Shown one piece after another: positions 53,881 through 64,000 of a stretch of 64,000 bases of DNA (position 1 is its first letter; each line of letters starts with the position of its first letter). Under the pieces are notes generated by a model. It saw only the letters and a list, made by a program, of their open reading frames with translations. It was not told where the DNA came from and ran no database searches. This DNA is from Posidonia oceanica (taxonomy: Eukaryota > Streptophyta > Magnoliopsida > Alismatales > Posidoniaceae): contig JAZBRS010000023.1 in assembly GCA_037176725.1 (NCBI GenBank), forward strand, positions 28,267,001 to 28,331,000, given 5' to 3'. The position numbers were made by a program, and so were the translations under genes.

Positions 53881-55581
53881 ATTTTTTAGCATATAGTTAG
53901 TAGGAAGAACAACTTGTCTGAACATAATTGTCTGTTGCATATCATTTCAAAATACCTAAGGGCAAATCCTATAGCACAAGATAAGGTGGAGATTTCATCA
54001 CCCTTCCTTAGCCCACAAACAACAAAAGAAAGCATTAAGTATCTCCTCTTGTTCGGCGAATGTGGAGGGACCTTAGAAGCATTCAGGTTGACTCGGCAGG
54101 TAATGATGACAAGCTTATCTGGTTGCATTCGACTAGTGGTGTTTTTTCTATCCATAGCACAGTAGTTAAGCTCCATTTTAATTGCAAGAATTCTCATCAT
54201 GCTCGGTTAATTTGGTCCACCTTATTACCTTCCAAGGTATCTCTTTTCCTGTGGAGAGTGACGTGGAATGGGGTTGCGGTGGACTATAATGTTCAATCTA
54301 AATCTATCATTTTGGTGTCCAAATGTAATTATTGCCTTCAGGGTAACATAGAGACATTGGAGCATCTGTTGTTCAAGAGTGAGTTGGCTTCTTCCTTGTG
54401 GCATTTTTTTGGTGGCTTATTACAGGTGGAGGTCTCGCAGGATTTGGTCTCTACTATTAAAGAGTGGTTTGAGGTGACTAGGCTTACATATTATAGAGGA
54501 ACTCTTATTGGTTTGCTTCCGGGTTTTCTTTGTTGGCATATCTGGAGGGAGCGTTGTTCCCTTAGATTCTCCTCCTTGGCTCACTCTCCTATGTAGGTTA
54601 TTTCTTCTATTATTGCTGATTGCAACTGCGTTCTTGAAGGGAAAAAATTCAAATTCTTTGGAGGGGATACATCTAGCCTTGCTAGATTTGGTTTCCAGAT
54701 TCCTTCCACTATGGAGACATGGTATATGATTATTAGATGGGTGCCTCCCAAGTTTGGGTTCAAAGGTAATGTGGACGGTTCCAATTCCTTGTCGTCTTCT
54801 GGAGGTGAGGGCATTGTTCGTGACAATGATGGTTATGTGATCATGGCTTTCTCTCACTATTATGGGAATATTACCAATAATGAGGCAGAGATGAGAGCAG
54901 TATGGGATCTCATCAGTCGGTGTGGGGTTGCAGGTTTGGCTCTTTATTTTGTTGAATCGGACTCCGAGACTGTTATTCACATGATTACTGGTAGGTCAAC
55001 CATTCAATGGAAGTGTAGCAGATGGTGCAAATTAATTCGTACTCATCCTTTGTTTGATGGTATATGCTTTTCTCATTGCTACCGAGAGAGTAACTTTGCT
55101 GCAGATTACTTGGACAAGCTGGGAGGAGATGCTCGAGTGGATAGTAGTTTTCACTCTTTCACGGATCTGCCTAGGAATTTGCGTGGTTTATGCAACCTAG
55201 ACAGATGGGGAATCCCTTTTATTCGGCAAACGGTCAAATAGTTTTTGTTGTTTTGTTGTTCATTGGTGATGTATGATTTGAGTACTCGAACACATTCTTA
55301 CTCCATTCTCTTTTTCCCCACAAGGGCCGGATTTTTGGGATTTGAGATGGAAAGTGTTCAGGCCTTGTGTACACTGCATAAGTGCCACCCTAGTGTAGAT
55401 GATCTAGTTATAGCTTTTGCTGCTCGGACTAGGGGATTATTCTTTTGTAATAATCTGAGCAGGTTGTTGCTCTGAGTACTCTATGACTTAGGACTGGTTT
55501 CCTAAGCACTTTTGTAGCCTTCGTGCTTGTAACCTCCTTATCTCTAATAAAGGTTACTTTTATTTTGCCCCCAAAAAAAAA
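53881..55581 (+). mobile_element. LINE H: 5'-truncated L1-type insertion, possibly 5'-inverted
   Basis: 3' end of a plant L1-type LINE: zinc-binding RVT domain, RNase H, 3' UTR and A-tail (55573-55581). The first ~165 bp (53881-54045) read on the opposite strand, with a CGLRKGDEIS motif that resembles the GxRQGDPxSP block of LINE RT. That would be a twin-priming inversion. No TSD found. Confidence 0.7.
54060..55241 (+). pseudogene. C-terminal pol of LINE H: zf-RVT and RNase H
   Basis: One frame with a single TAG (54594). First part: WSTLLPSKVSLFLWRVTWNG, then CNYC...ETLEHLLF...LW, the zinc-binding region after LINE RT. Second part: RNase H with catalytic residues in GNVDGS (Asp), NNEAEM (Glu), VESDSE (Asp) and a late Asp in the AADYLDKLGG motif. 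Plant L1 pol often ends with this RNase H. Endonuclease and most of RT are lost by 5' truncation. The 3' UTR runs 55242-55572 with 'ctctaataaagg'. Confidence 0.85.
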
Positions 55582-55991
55582 CCTCAATTAAAATCAAGTA
55601 TACATTGGCCCCTAAGACTCGAGCTCAATAGGACAAGTAAAACCTAGAGAGAATTGGATTTAAAATTCTTATTCCTTGTTGGTGTCTAAGAAAAGCGGTT
55701 CAAGAGGCCCGACCTATTAAAAGGCAAAGTGGTTATTTAATTAGGTCCATTGCTTACGCACGGGGAGCCTCCCACTTTCCTCCAATGTTCTGACTAACTC
55801 GGTTGGAGAAATTTTGAACCAAGGATCTTGAAGTTTAACTTGGAAGTTAGGAGCTGTCTAGACTTTAGGTCAACCATAGAATTAGGATTTGGGTGATTTG
55901 TGTGATTAGATTAGGCATCTTTCTCCTCTATCTTTAATCTCCTAATCTATTTAGTTCATATTTTATCATCTTTTCTTCTTTTTTATTTTCA

Positions 55992-57721
55992 TTGCATTTT
56001 GTTATTTTATTTCAAAAAAAAAAAAAGAGTTTCATCAAGTGCATGCCCATTTGGGTCCGTGATTTGACTCATCGTCTTATTCGTGTCGATCCCAAAGAAT
56101 TTAAAATGGCTGATGAAGTACACAAGCCACCTCTAACCTTAGAAGCCAGGTGTTACCCAGTAAGAACCGCACAACCATCTTGCATTAGACTTCCAAATGC
56201 TAATGGCAACAATTTGAACTCAAATCCAATTATATTAGCCAGTTGCCTAGGTTCACGGGTCTAAAATCTGAATATACTTACTAGTTCATCAATAAATTTG
56301 AGGAGGTGTGTAGTATGATGAAGTTACAACAATTGTCTGATGATGCAGTCCGGTTAAGATTTATTCCTTTTGCATTAAAATACAAAGCTAAAAAATGGCT
56401 TTATAGTCTACCAACTAATTCGATCACCACTTGGGCCCAATTTTGCACTATATTCCTGACAAAATATTATCCTGTTCATAAGACCATCAAATTTAGAAAT
56501 GAAATTAATTCATCTAAACAACAAATTGGTGAGTCTTTCTGGAAGTATTTTAATAGATTTAAGGATCTTTTAGCCCAGTGTCCGCACCATGGTATAAAAA
56601 AATGGAAACTATGCCAAATAATTTATAAGGGTTTAGACACTTCAACTAGGACCATGCTTGAGTCTATGTGTTAGGGAGCATTCATGAAGAAAAATGAGGA
56701 TGAAGCATGGGAATTCCTAGGGGAATTAGCTGAGAAAACAATGCAATGGGAGAGTACAAATGATCAATTAATTGATAAATCCACATCCTCTAAAGGTGGT
56801 ATTCACTCAATAGAGTCTTCTATAGCCACTGAAGCCAAACACAACACACTAGCTCGTAGGTTAGAAGCTCTAGAAATGAAGGAGAAAGCCCGGGTAAACC
56901 AAGTGTCCGAGCAGATTCCTTGGTGTAAAGGTTGTCACATGGTGAGTCATGTGATGGAAAAGTGTCCTTCAGTCGTGGGGCAGCCTAATTTTGGACCTGA
57001 ACAATTTAATACAACCTTTGTTAGGCCATGAAATGATCCATATGTCCCAACCTATAATCCAGGATGGAGGAATCATCCTAATTTTTCTTGGAACCAGCAA
57101 CCTCATCACGAAAGCAACAATTTTGCTTTCTCCCAAGGCCAACAACAACACTCAAATCATTTTAGGCCCAATCAACACATCCAACAGAACTTTAATGCAA
57201 AATCACAACCCAACCCACCTCTAGGATTTAATGACAATGAGAGGAGAATGAACACCCTGGAGAAAGGCGTAGATGCCCTTTTCAATGCCAACTCTCAAAC
57301 AAACACTAGCATAGCTGCAAATACGCAAGGCATATCTCAAATTGAGATGCAATTGAGTCAGCTAGCCACATGGGTAGGAGAGACAGAGAAAGGAACCTTC
57401 CCTAGTCAACCTGTACCAAATCCTAGAGGACAAGCCCAAAATCCAAATCAAGGGTAAGTTCATGTGATTCAAGATGACCAGGTCAACCAGGTTAATGCAA
57501 TAGTTGCATTAAGATCTGGAAAACAGGTAGACAGCTATATTGTCATGCCTGATCATGCTATTAGGATTCAGAAAACTCACCTTCTGACTCGACTACACCA
57601 TTCCAATCCCACTCAGGCCAATCTGAGGAGCCTAAGAATTCTAAATGACCCAATAAACATATTGGGCCCTCTAATGAGTCATCTGTTGAGCCCATACAGA
57701 AACCATTGCACCATTTCCTAA
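55992..57721 (+). pseudogene. gag: gag of G, degenerate
   Basis: Pieces: 55992-56264 in one frame, then from about 56290 a second frame with stops at 56674, 57031 and 57457. The core has LRFIPFALKYKAKKWLYSLP, ITTWAQFCTIFLTKYYP and LAQCPHHGIKKWKLCQIIYK, typical of Athila-like gag. The zinc knuckle CKGCHMVSHVMEKC (C-X2-C-X4-H-X4-C) is intact at about 56920-56965. A Gln/Asn-rich region follows. Confidence 0.83.
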
Positions 57722-57851
57722 TAGGCTTAAAAACAAAAAGGAATCTGCACAAATGGAAAAGATATTAGAGGTGTTTAGGCAAGTTAAGGTAAATATTCCT
57801 CTCTTAGATGCAATTCAATAGGTCTCTACATATGTCAAATACCTTAAGGAC

Positions 57852-58094
57852 TTGTGCACTCGAAAGAGAACCACTAATGTACCTAAAAAAGCTTTTCTAG
57901 CAGCCAATATCAGCTCTATTCTGACAAATCAATTACCTATGAAATATAAGTACCCTGGAAGTCCCACAATCTCGTGTACAATAGGTAACACCAAAATTAA
58001 TAAGGCTTTGCTAGATCTAGGAGCTAGTGTCAATCTATTGCCGTACTCGGTGTATGAGCAACTAGGACTAGGCGAATTGAACATAGAACGCTAG
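57852..58094 (+). pseudogene. pro: Protease start of G, truncated
   Basis: Frame differs from gag. Reads AFLAANISSILTNQLPMKYK, then PTISCTIGNTKINKALLDLG and ASVNLLPYSVYEQLGLGEL. DLGAS is the active-site form usual in Athila elements. Homology stops at about 58080, where unrelated sequence begins; the motif 'aacatagaacg' occurs on both sides (58080 and 58125), so this may be a microhomology junction. Confidence 0.78.
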
Positions 58095-58316
58095 GATTTG
58101 TAAGACACTAGGATTCCAACATTCAACATAGAACGATATTATTGTAGCGTCTAACGTTGGACCCTAGTTTTCCTACGTTTTACGACCTGGATTAGCAAAA
58201 TAGCATTAACGGAGTACTTAAGCTGAGAGAAATGCCTCTAAGGTTGAATGTAACATGATGTGGTGTGATGAGACTTAAGAAAATAGGAGAGTGCCAAAAA
58301 GAGATATCTACAAACA
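58095..58316. other. Unassigned sequence with a decayed hairpin motif
   Basis: Contains 'gcgtctaacgttggaccct' (58146-58165), similar to the centre of the TTGGACGC modules of LTR B. No gene. Confidence 0.4.
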
Positions 58317-58572
58317 GCACATTGGACAACTGGAAGAGTGGAGGCGTGGAGCACCAACGGCACGCTGGAGGCATGGAGCACGACGGCACGTTGGACGGCT
58401 GGAGGAGTGGAGGCATGGAGCACTGACGGCACGCTGGAGGAGTGGAGCACGACGGCACGCTGGACGACTGGAGGCGTGGAGCACCGATGGCACGCTAGAG
58501 GAGTGGAGCACGACGGCATGCTGGACGACTGGAGGAGTGGAGGCGTGGAACACCGACGGTACGCTGGAGGCA
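58317..58572. repeat. GC-rich minisatellite
   Basis: Imperfect units built from 'ggcacgctggacgactggag' and 'gcgtggagcaccgacggcac', higher-order period about 60-70 bp, roughly four copies. It keeps frames open on both strands; none looks like a gene. Confidence 0.85.
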
Positions 58573-58599
58573 TCGGTTCTCTACCACTCTCGAGTCTCG

Positions 58600-58818
58600 A
58601 TTTGGGAAATGGGAATTGGGAAGTTTGGACTTAGGGTTTTGAGGATTGAAACTAAGAATGCTTTTATATTACTTTGAATAAAAATGAATGATGGAGAACG
58701 ATTCAAGAATTTGAAAACTTAACCGAATCATTAAACAAATCTAAACCAAACCGATCCATCAAAAATTGTTCAGTTCGGTTCGTTTAACCGATTCTGACCG
58801 AACCATGTGCACCCCTAG
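58600..58818 (-). mobile_element. Possible hAT-type terminal sequence
   Basis: Minus strand begins CTAGGGGTGCACATGGTTCG followed by 'ggtcagaatcggttaaacga'. A (C/T)AGGGGTG start followed by 'cggttcggtt'-like sequence is common at plant hAT ends. I could not find the other end or an 8-bp TSD. Confidence 0.35.
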
Positions 58819-60420
58819 TAGCAACGCCACTTGTTGTGGCCATTGCCGCTCGCCGAAGCCAGTACCGCAGTGTAAACCTCTATGCTCACCGATGCAAGCA
58901 CGACGTTGTCATCGGATTTGGTGGCCGTCTGACCCTGTCTCTAACGATTTCATAATTATACTCTAGCACTATCGAAATCACCTTGAATGCATACAAAACA
59001 ATACCATATCAACGATAATCGTCATCGAATCCCATATCGATAAAATAATATACATACAATCGACAAGGACAGTTCTGATACCACTTGATAGATGTTATAA
59101 GACTTACCCATTGTTACCATGTCATTGTTTTTGATGTGGAAGTGTCTATTCGGTCCCCACAACAATCACCTTTGCTCTTATAGAGGGAGTCTCTTGTATG
59201 CAATAAGAACCAGTAGAGTTTCTTGATTAGTTATTATGTTGAAATCCTAAATATAATATATATTTATATAGTACACTCGATAGCTGTGTTACAATATCTT
59301 TTAAATACCACTCTAGTTAATATAATCCTACAATTGGATTAATCCATTAAATTAGTTAAGTTATATTATATTGAAAATTCGAACTTTGAGTCAGAATACT
59401 AAACTCCTTTTGTGCGACATTAGAGTAACAAGAACCAAGACGTTTGACTTAAGTACAATACTATAGAGTCGAGAAGATAACAGCACTGTCTGATTTGTTC
59501 TCCACGTACTAATGCTATGATGCACTTTAGTTTTTTAGGTAATGTTTTGTATAGCTGATCACGCGCCAACACAAAATTAAAAACAACAGAACAGGTGACC
59601 ACTCTTGTCGTATATTAACTCAACAACTGCCTCACTCTAGTACATAGTGGTGGAACCAGAAATTTTTTCCAACCAAATAAAAATTAGTATAGGATATCGA
59701 TGAAAGAAATATATATATACACATTAACGTTAACTACATATTTGCCATGGATTTATTTTATAGCAGAATTTGCATTCCTTCGTCTAACACAAAAGTTGTT
59801 ATTAAAAAAACATAAATGTAAGAAGTTGTCAACCCACATTCAGTAATGTCAGAAAACATAAGAGAATAATATCGTACCATAAATAGCTAAAATTAACAAT
59901 TAGCATGAAAACTATCAAGAAGATATAATAAATTAATTGATAACAACACACATATGCGCAAATAAATAACTAATAAATTATACGTATAGAGTTCCAATTG
60001 CTTAACCATTTCAAAGAAAATTTAGTTAGTAGTAGTTACTAGTATTATAAGAATTATCTTTTTTTTGAAAAAACTATAACAACAAAAATGTAAAAAGTTC
60101 ATGAAAAAGTGCACTTGGCAAGTATTGAACGCAAGACCACCCCTATGCAAAACATTAAACCAACCAACCTACATAAGAACACTAATATTTATCTTTTATT
60201 GAAGAGGGATTTTCTTGATGTTATCTTAAAGACTTAAACCATGATTGATTTGAACTTTACTACCATGAATTTCAAAACCAATCACATTGGTATCCTGAAC
60301 TATTATTTTTCTTCTTCTTATTTGGCATAAATGAGTCTAACAATGTCTAACTAAACCCAAAATATTGGTATGCGTGCACAACGTAAACCCTTTCATAATG
60401 AGTTCTATTATGTTAAAAAA
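58819..60420. other. AT-rich DNA without recognised features
   Basis: First ~130 bp moderately GC-rich, the rest AT-rich with 'atatatatacacatt' at 59710. No coding frame longer than about 66 codons and none recognisable. 'ttctgataccacttgataga' near 59071 resembles text common near plant retroelement junctions but is too short to call. Confidence 0.6.
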
Positions 60421-60641
60421 AACTCTATCGACTTCTCTCGCTCGCTGTTGCGCTGGTTCCAACTCGCTCGCTGGCGCCGGGGCATGTTTTCTTGTTCTTC
60501 GGCTCGGAGAACTTGTCCTGCTATCTGCTGCTTAGTTTGAGATCTGTTTTTCTTTCTGCTTTTTAGTTTCTTTGAGTTTTATCATGGGAGGGAAGTCGTT
60601 CCCTTTTTGGATGCATAGGCTTAGGGGGGAAGAGAGGTTCT

Positions 60642-63464
60642 ATGGATCTGGTACAACCTCCCCTCCGGAAGGTCAGTGCTTACTTCCTTACTTCATCCCC
60701 TATTAACTTTGGCCGGAAGAGCCCTTTGTCTTCCTCGGCTTCTCGGCAAGTTTGCTTATCTGGTCCTTGCGATTCTGGTGATAAATATTTTAGTCATGTG
60801 AAGAAATTTGTTGAGACCAAGTCAATATGGGTATCTCCTCCATACCCAACTTCTGGAAATAGGTGTCATAGAACTTCTTTTGGGAAACATTGCCGATCGG
60901 CATTGAGGGATAATCCTTTGGGAGGAAAAATGCAAGATCGACTACAAAAAATGGAGAAACTTGCTGGGGATGGCCGTAGTCTTTGGTTGGAGTTCGGGCT
61001 TGCTACTGATCCCTGTGAATCTTTGCCACCCTGTAATTCTTCTATATCATCTAAGGAGGTATTTCAACCTCAGACGATGTCAGAATCTTTCGGTGGCTTT
61101 AGGTTTTCTTCTCTTGGATCTCTAACGAGGGCCTCTAGTTCTCCTCAGGGTGATTCGACACGGGAGACAAATTTTTCCTCTCCTATGAGCTCAGAAGGTC
61201 CTTGTTTTCCCCCCGGCCTGTACTTCTCACCGGGCCGGCGATCCGATAGCTCATCGGTTCTTTCGCCGATTGGTAAACCGGCAACGTTGGTGTCGCCGGT
61301 TCGACCAGGGCTCGTCTCTCGAAGGGTCTCTGACAGCGCCGACTGTAACGCTCTTTCAGTCATTTCAAATTCTCTTGGGACCCATTGTTTTAACACATTT
61401 CATTACTTTGATTTTAATATTGGCTTAAAGAGCTGTAATCTTGGTGGTAATCCGTTGTTTGCGGGGGATAATGAGATCCCAGTGAGTTGTGACGATTTTT
61501 ATTCTGTGGCGAATCGTGTACATTGTGCAGACGTATCTTCTGCATTTATTGTTGAGCCAGCTTTTGGTTCTCCCGCTCAAAATTTTTGCTGCCTGAGGCC
61601 TGTTCTGTCAGGCAGGCTCTGCCATTCATTTATTGCGCCGATTCGGGAAGGATCGCCTTTTGACCTTCATTCTAATCTCTTGGAATCCCACTCTTCTTCT
61701 ACCAAGGCTTTTATTCCGGACACCAAACTGTTGCCTTCTGATTCTAGATTTTCCATTCTTGCCTCCCTGACCAATCCTTATCCTCTATCTTCTCCTTCGT
61801 GGCTTGCAGAAAGAGTTATTCCTTTCCACCCTCCTAGAGTGAGCTTTCCATCTGACGAGAGGTGGCAGGTGGTTTCACGTAAGCCAGAGAAGTCTCCTTT
61901 ATTGCAGTTTTGCACTAACTCGAGTAGTTGCTTTAAGTGTGGCCTTGGGGCCATCTCAAGTCTCACTACAAATTTAATGGCTTTTGTTTTTAATGCAAAT
62001 CTCCTAATCACACTGTAGCGATCTGCAGATTTTTCTCTCAGACCTCTTGCTCCTCAGTTGTGGCTAGACAGGCTCCACATCACCCCATTATTCTTCCCCC
62101 CACTAACGAGTCTTGTGACCAACTTCTGTTTTTTTCTTGCTGTGCTATTGTTACCCCGTTATCGTCACATATCTCTAAGGATGACTTTCGGGCCCATCTT
62201 TCCACCTCCTGGCCCGACACCTTGGATTGGGAGATCTTCGACTTTGTCAAGGGCAAGTTTCTTATTAAATTTCCATCTCAACATGTTAGAGATGATGCCC
62301 TTAAAACATTCAGGTCCTCCTTGGTCTCTCTCCCGGCGTCCTTTATGCCGTGGTCTCCTCACTCTAGTTCAGTCTTTACCCTGCGTGATGAGGGTTTCTG
62401 GATTCGTCTGGAAAGCATTCCGCATCATCTCTGGAACGTGGACTCCTTCCATAGGATGTTAGGAGATTTTGCGGAACTTCTACTAGTTGACTTAAGCCTG
62501 GAGAATGTAAAATTTTTAGGCTTTGCTAGGCTCAAAATCCGGTTACATATGGGAAAGGATCTCCCAAAAATTAAGTACTTTGCTTTTTCTCGACAAGTAT
62601 ACCCAATCCGTTTTTGTCGTAGTTGGGATCTTTGTCCTTCCTCCTCTTCTGCCTGGAGCAGCCCCCCTTTCTCTATGGGCTCTTCCTCTCACAAAGGATC
62701 TCGCAAACCACTAGGTAGAGTCTTCAAGAATCATAAAAACTGGAAGGGTGATAATGTCCATCGGTTTGTTAGCTCTGGAGAGCACGTTTGGACTTGGTCC
62801 TCAAGGCAGGGTCGTGGTTCTTTCAAAATTCCGAGAAACAATCTTTTCCTTCCTGGTCCACGGCGTCAAAATCTGGGGGGCTTCTTCCTAAGCCGGTTTC
62901 TAATGTTGTTCCCTCTCCCAGAGTCCAGCCTCCTTCTGTCTCCCGAGGGACCACCTCTGGCTCTTCGGGCTTGACAGAACCTGCGGTCGTTATGAACACA
63001 GCTGTGGCAGTGGAGCCCTGTGCAAGTGTTAACCCCATTTCGGTCCCATCCTTCATCACTCTTCTCACCCCTATTCAATCTACTTCGGGGGATACTTCCT
63101 TATCGAATGCCATGACCCAATTTGTGACTGCGGAGATCAAAGCAAGAAAGTCAAATAAAGAAAAACTCAAAGTAGTGTTGGCGGTCATTGACAGTATGGA
63201 CGAGGATGAGCTGAGTGAGGTGGGGTCTGTCCCCAGATCGATCCAAACTCCATCCCTGCAAGCAAATACAGGTACTGTTAATCATTTACCTTCTCCTTCT
63301 TCGGGCTCTTTGCATATCTTTTCTGGGAGGCCCTCCAGGATGAACATCCCCCAGTCCCCCTCTTCCTCAGGGACTGCCTCTACTTCAAATGTCTTGGATC
63401 TGACAAATTCTGTACTTACTTGGGATTCTTATGATGGTTTCTGCAATTTTTGTTCTACAATTGG
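60642..63464 (+). pseudogene. ORF1 of LINE I, frameshifted
   Basis: RNA-binding ORF1p of plant LINEs. Three frames in succession: 60642-62018, 62060-62974, 62788-63464. The first ends with a zinc knuckle region starting CFKCGLG (near 61930); a one-base loss shifts the frame, and the next knuckle (CKSPNHTVAIC) continues in the 62060 frame after one stop. Then a DUF4283-like RRM-type domain: FDFVKGKFLIKFPS, GFWIRLESIPHHLWNVDSFH, VKFLGFARLKIRL. A second shift lies near 62800-62970. The C-terminal part is Ser/Pro-rich. Knuckle before DUF4283 is an order I know from some plant LINE ORF1s. The true start may be ATG 60584. Confidence 0.75.
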
Positions 63465-63468
63465 TTTG
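63464..63468. repeat. Probable TSD half of LTR A3
   Basis: GGTTT directly before the LTR end; the matching copy would be off the right edge. Confidence 0.5.
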
Positions 63469-64000
63469 TGTAGTAATCCCGGTGTTCGGATCGTCCATGC
63501 ACGATGCCAAAGCTCGCGTGCACCGATCGGAATCAGGCTCACTATAAGCGGCTATGTCCGAGAAGGAAGACCTAACTCGAAAACATTTAAAAAAGGGAAA
63601 AAGGGAAAGAAAAGAAGAAGATAAGACAAAATCGGAGTCGCCACCAAGTCTATTAAATCGGAAGACGAGGAAAACCGGGGAAATGCGCGAATAATCACGC
63701 AAAACCAAGCAAAAGATGCAAAGCAAAGCAATGCAAAAGAAATAAGATGCAAATGAATGCAAATGATGTGACTCGTGCCTAGGACAAGGGCAATACGGTC
63801 ATTGCGGGCCAAGAGAGGGTAAGGATTCCTGTTACGCGCGGGGAAGGTGTTAGGCACCCCCGACATGCCCGAGAATCGGTCTTTCTAGGCTTACGCTCGC
63901 ATATGCAGGGAAATGCAGACTTTGAATGCCTAAGTGCCAATGAATGCCTATCTAAATGCTCAAAGGTGTGCTCTAAGTGATGGAAAACGATGCAAGGAAG
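63469..64000 (-). mobile_element. LTR A3: end of a second A-type LTR (minus strand, runs off right edge)
   Basis: Plus strand begins TGTAGTAATCCCGG, the reverse complement of the A LTR end, and continues through the U5 tail, the PBS-like motif (63633-63643), the conserved 'gtgttaggcaccc' block (63849-63861) and 'cttacgctcgcatatgcagg'. Nearly identical to element A over all 532 bp, so a second young copy of the same family lies next door. Whether it is complete or solo cannot be told; no PBS precedes it on the left, so this is a 3' or solo LTR. Confidence 0.9.

Larger units (their letters stand above)
53390..55991 (+). other. Leader of G, interrupted by LINE H
   Basis: Non-coding AT-rich sequence at 53390-53880 and 55582-55991. 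It has a GCGCCTCCT-rich imperfect palindrome at 53545-53595; similar CCTCCCAGGC motifs occur in the LTR at 52370-52425. Nothing else seen. Confidence 0.55.
52141..58094 (+). mobile_element. Element G: degenerate Athila-like LTR retrotransposon (5' part)
   Basis: LTR, tRNA-Asp-type PBS, long leader, gag and start of protease, all plus strand; pol and 3' LTR missing. The gag and the DLGAS-type protease fit the Athila lineage. LINE H lies in the leader. Confidence 0.8.
60421..63468 (+). mobile_element. LINE I: 5' UTR and ORF1 region
   Basis: Plant L1-type LINE, plus strand, from a GC-rich 5' end (about 60421) through ORF1. It is cut at 63468 by the LTR A3 insertion; ORF2 is not in view. Confidence 0.75.

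Noticed and set aside
59071..59095. A copia-type junction motif
   Set aside because: The 'tctgataccact' string alone is too short, and no LTR, PBS or coding sequence accompanies it.

Overview
The window is plant nuclear repeat DNA. I find no host gene, rRNA or tRNA gene. The protein matches are to Ty3/gypsy LTR retrotransposons of two non-chromovirus lineages (Tat/Ogre-like and Athila-like) and to plant L1-type LINEs. A plant-mobile-domain-like ORF and a primer-binding site complementary to a plant-type tRNA-Arg(ACG) point to a flowering plant with a large repeat-rich genome. I cannot name the species.

From 1 to about 52 kb the sequence is a nest of one superfamily of giant Tat/Ogre-like elements. 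Its LTRs all start TGTTGACACCCC (or a near variant) and share a conserved 3' third, but their middles are unrelated. Element A (2260-25162, +) is complete and looks young: LTRs of 5555 and 5615 bp that look almost identical, 5-bp TSD CCAAC, tRNA-Arg PBS, gag (one in-frame TAG), protease, a plant-mobile-domain-like 3' ORF, satellite-like hairpin arrays and a PPT. Its RT, RNase H and nearly all of its integrase are deleted. It sits inside a minus-strand LTR (B1: 1-2259 plus 25168-26160), which in turn interrupts a plus-strand LTR (B2: 26161-28178). Next come an inverted piece with an integrase C-terminus and a broken mobile-domain ORF (E: 28179-30237), and the 3' end of another element with its 3' LTR (D and B3: 30238-34996 plus 41073-~41262). 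That LTR is split by a 6071-bp solo LTR (C: 34997-41067, TSD GGTGG). A 5' partial element in reverse (F: ~41263-52015) carries LTR, PBS, gag, protease and an inactivated RT.

From 52 to 58.1 kb lies an Athila-like element (G): a 1.2-kb LTR with TATA box and polyadenylation signal, a tRNA-Asp-type PBS, and degenerate gag and protease. A 5'-truncated LINE (H) sits in its leader. 58.1-60.4 kb holds a GC-rich minisatellite, a possible hAT end and AT-rich DNA. 60.4-63.46 kb is the 5' end and ORF1 of a second LINE (I). It is cut by a minus-strand A-type LTR (63469 to the window end).

Two structural themes stand out. First, several element families carry regularly spaced, self-complementary modules whose arms vary together: GATA/TATC-type hairpin arrays before the PPT, and double palindromes about 230 bp apart inside LTRs. 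Second, element A is a young-looking gag-pro-PMD derivative whose pol deletion junction can be read directly against two relatives in the same window. A and F also share a likely spliced leader and a gag/pro overlap in the same relative frame.
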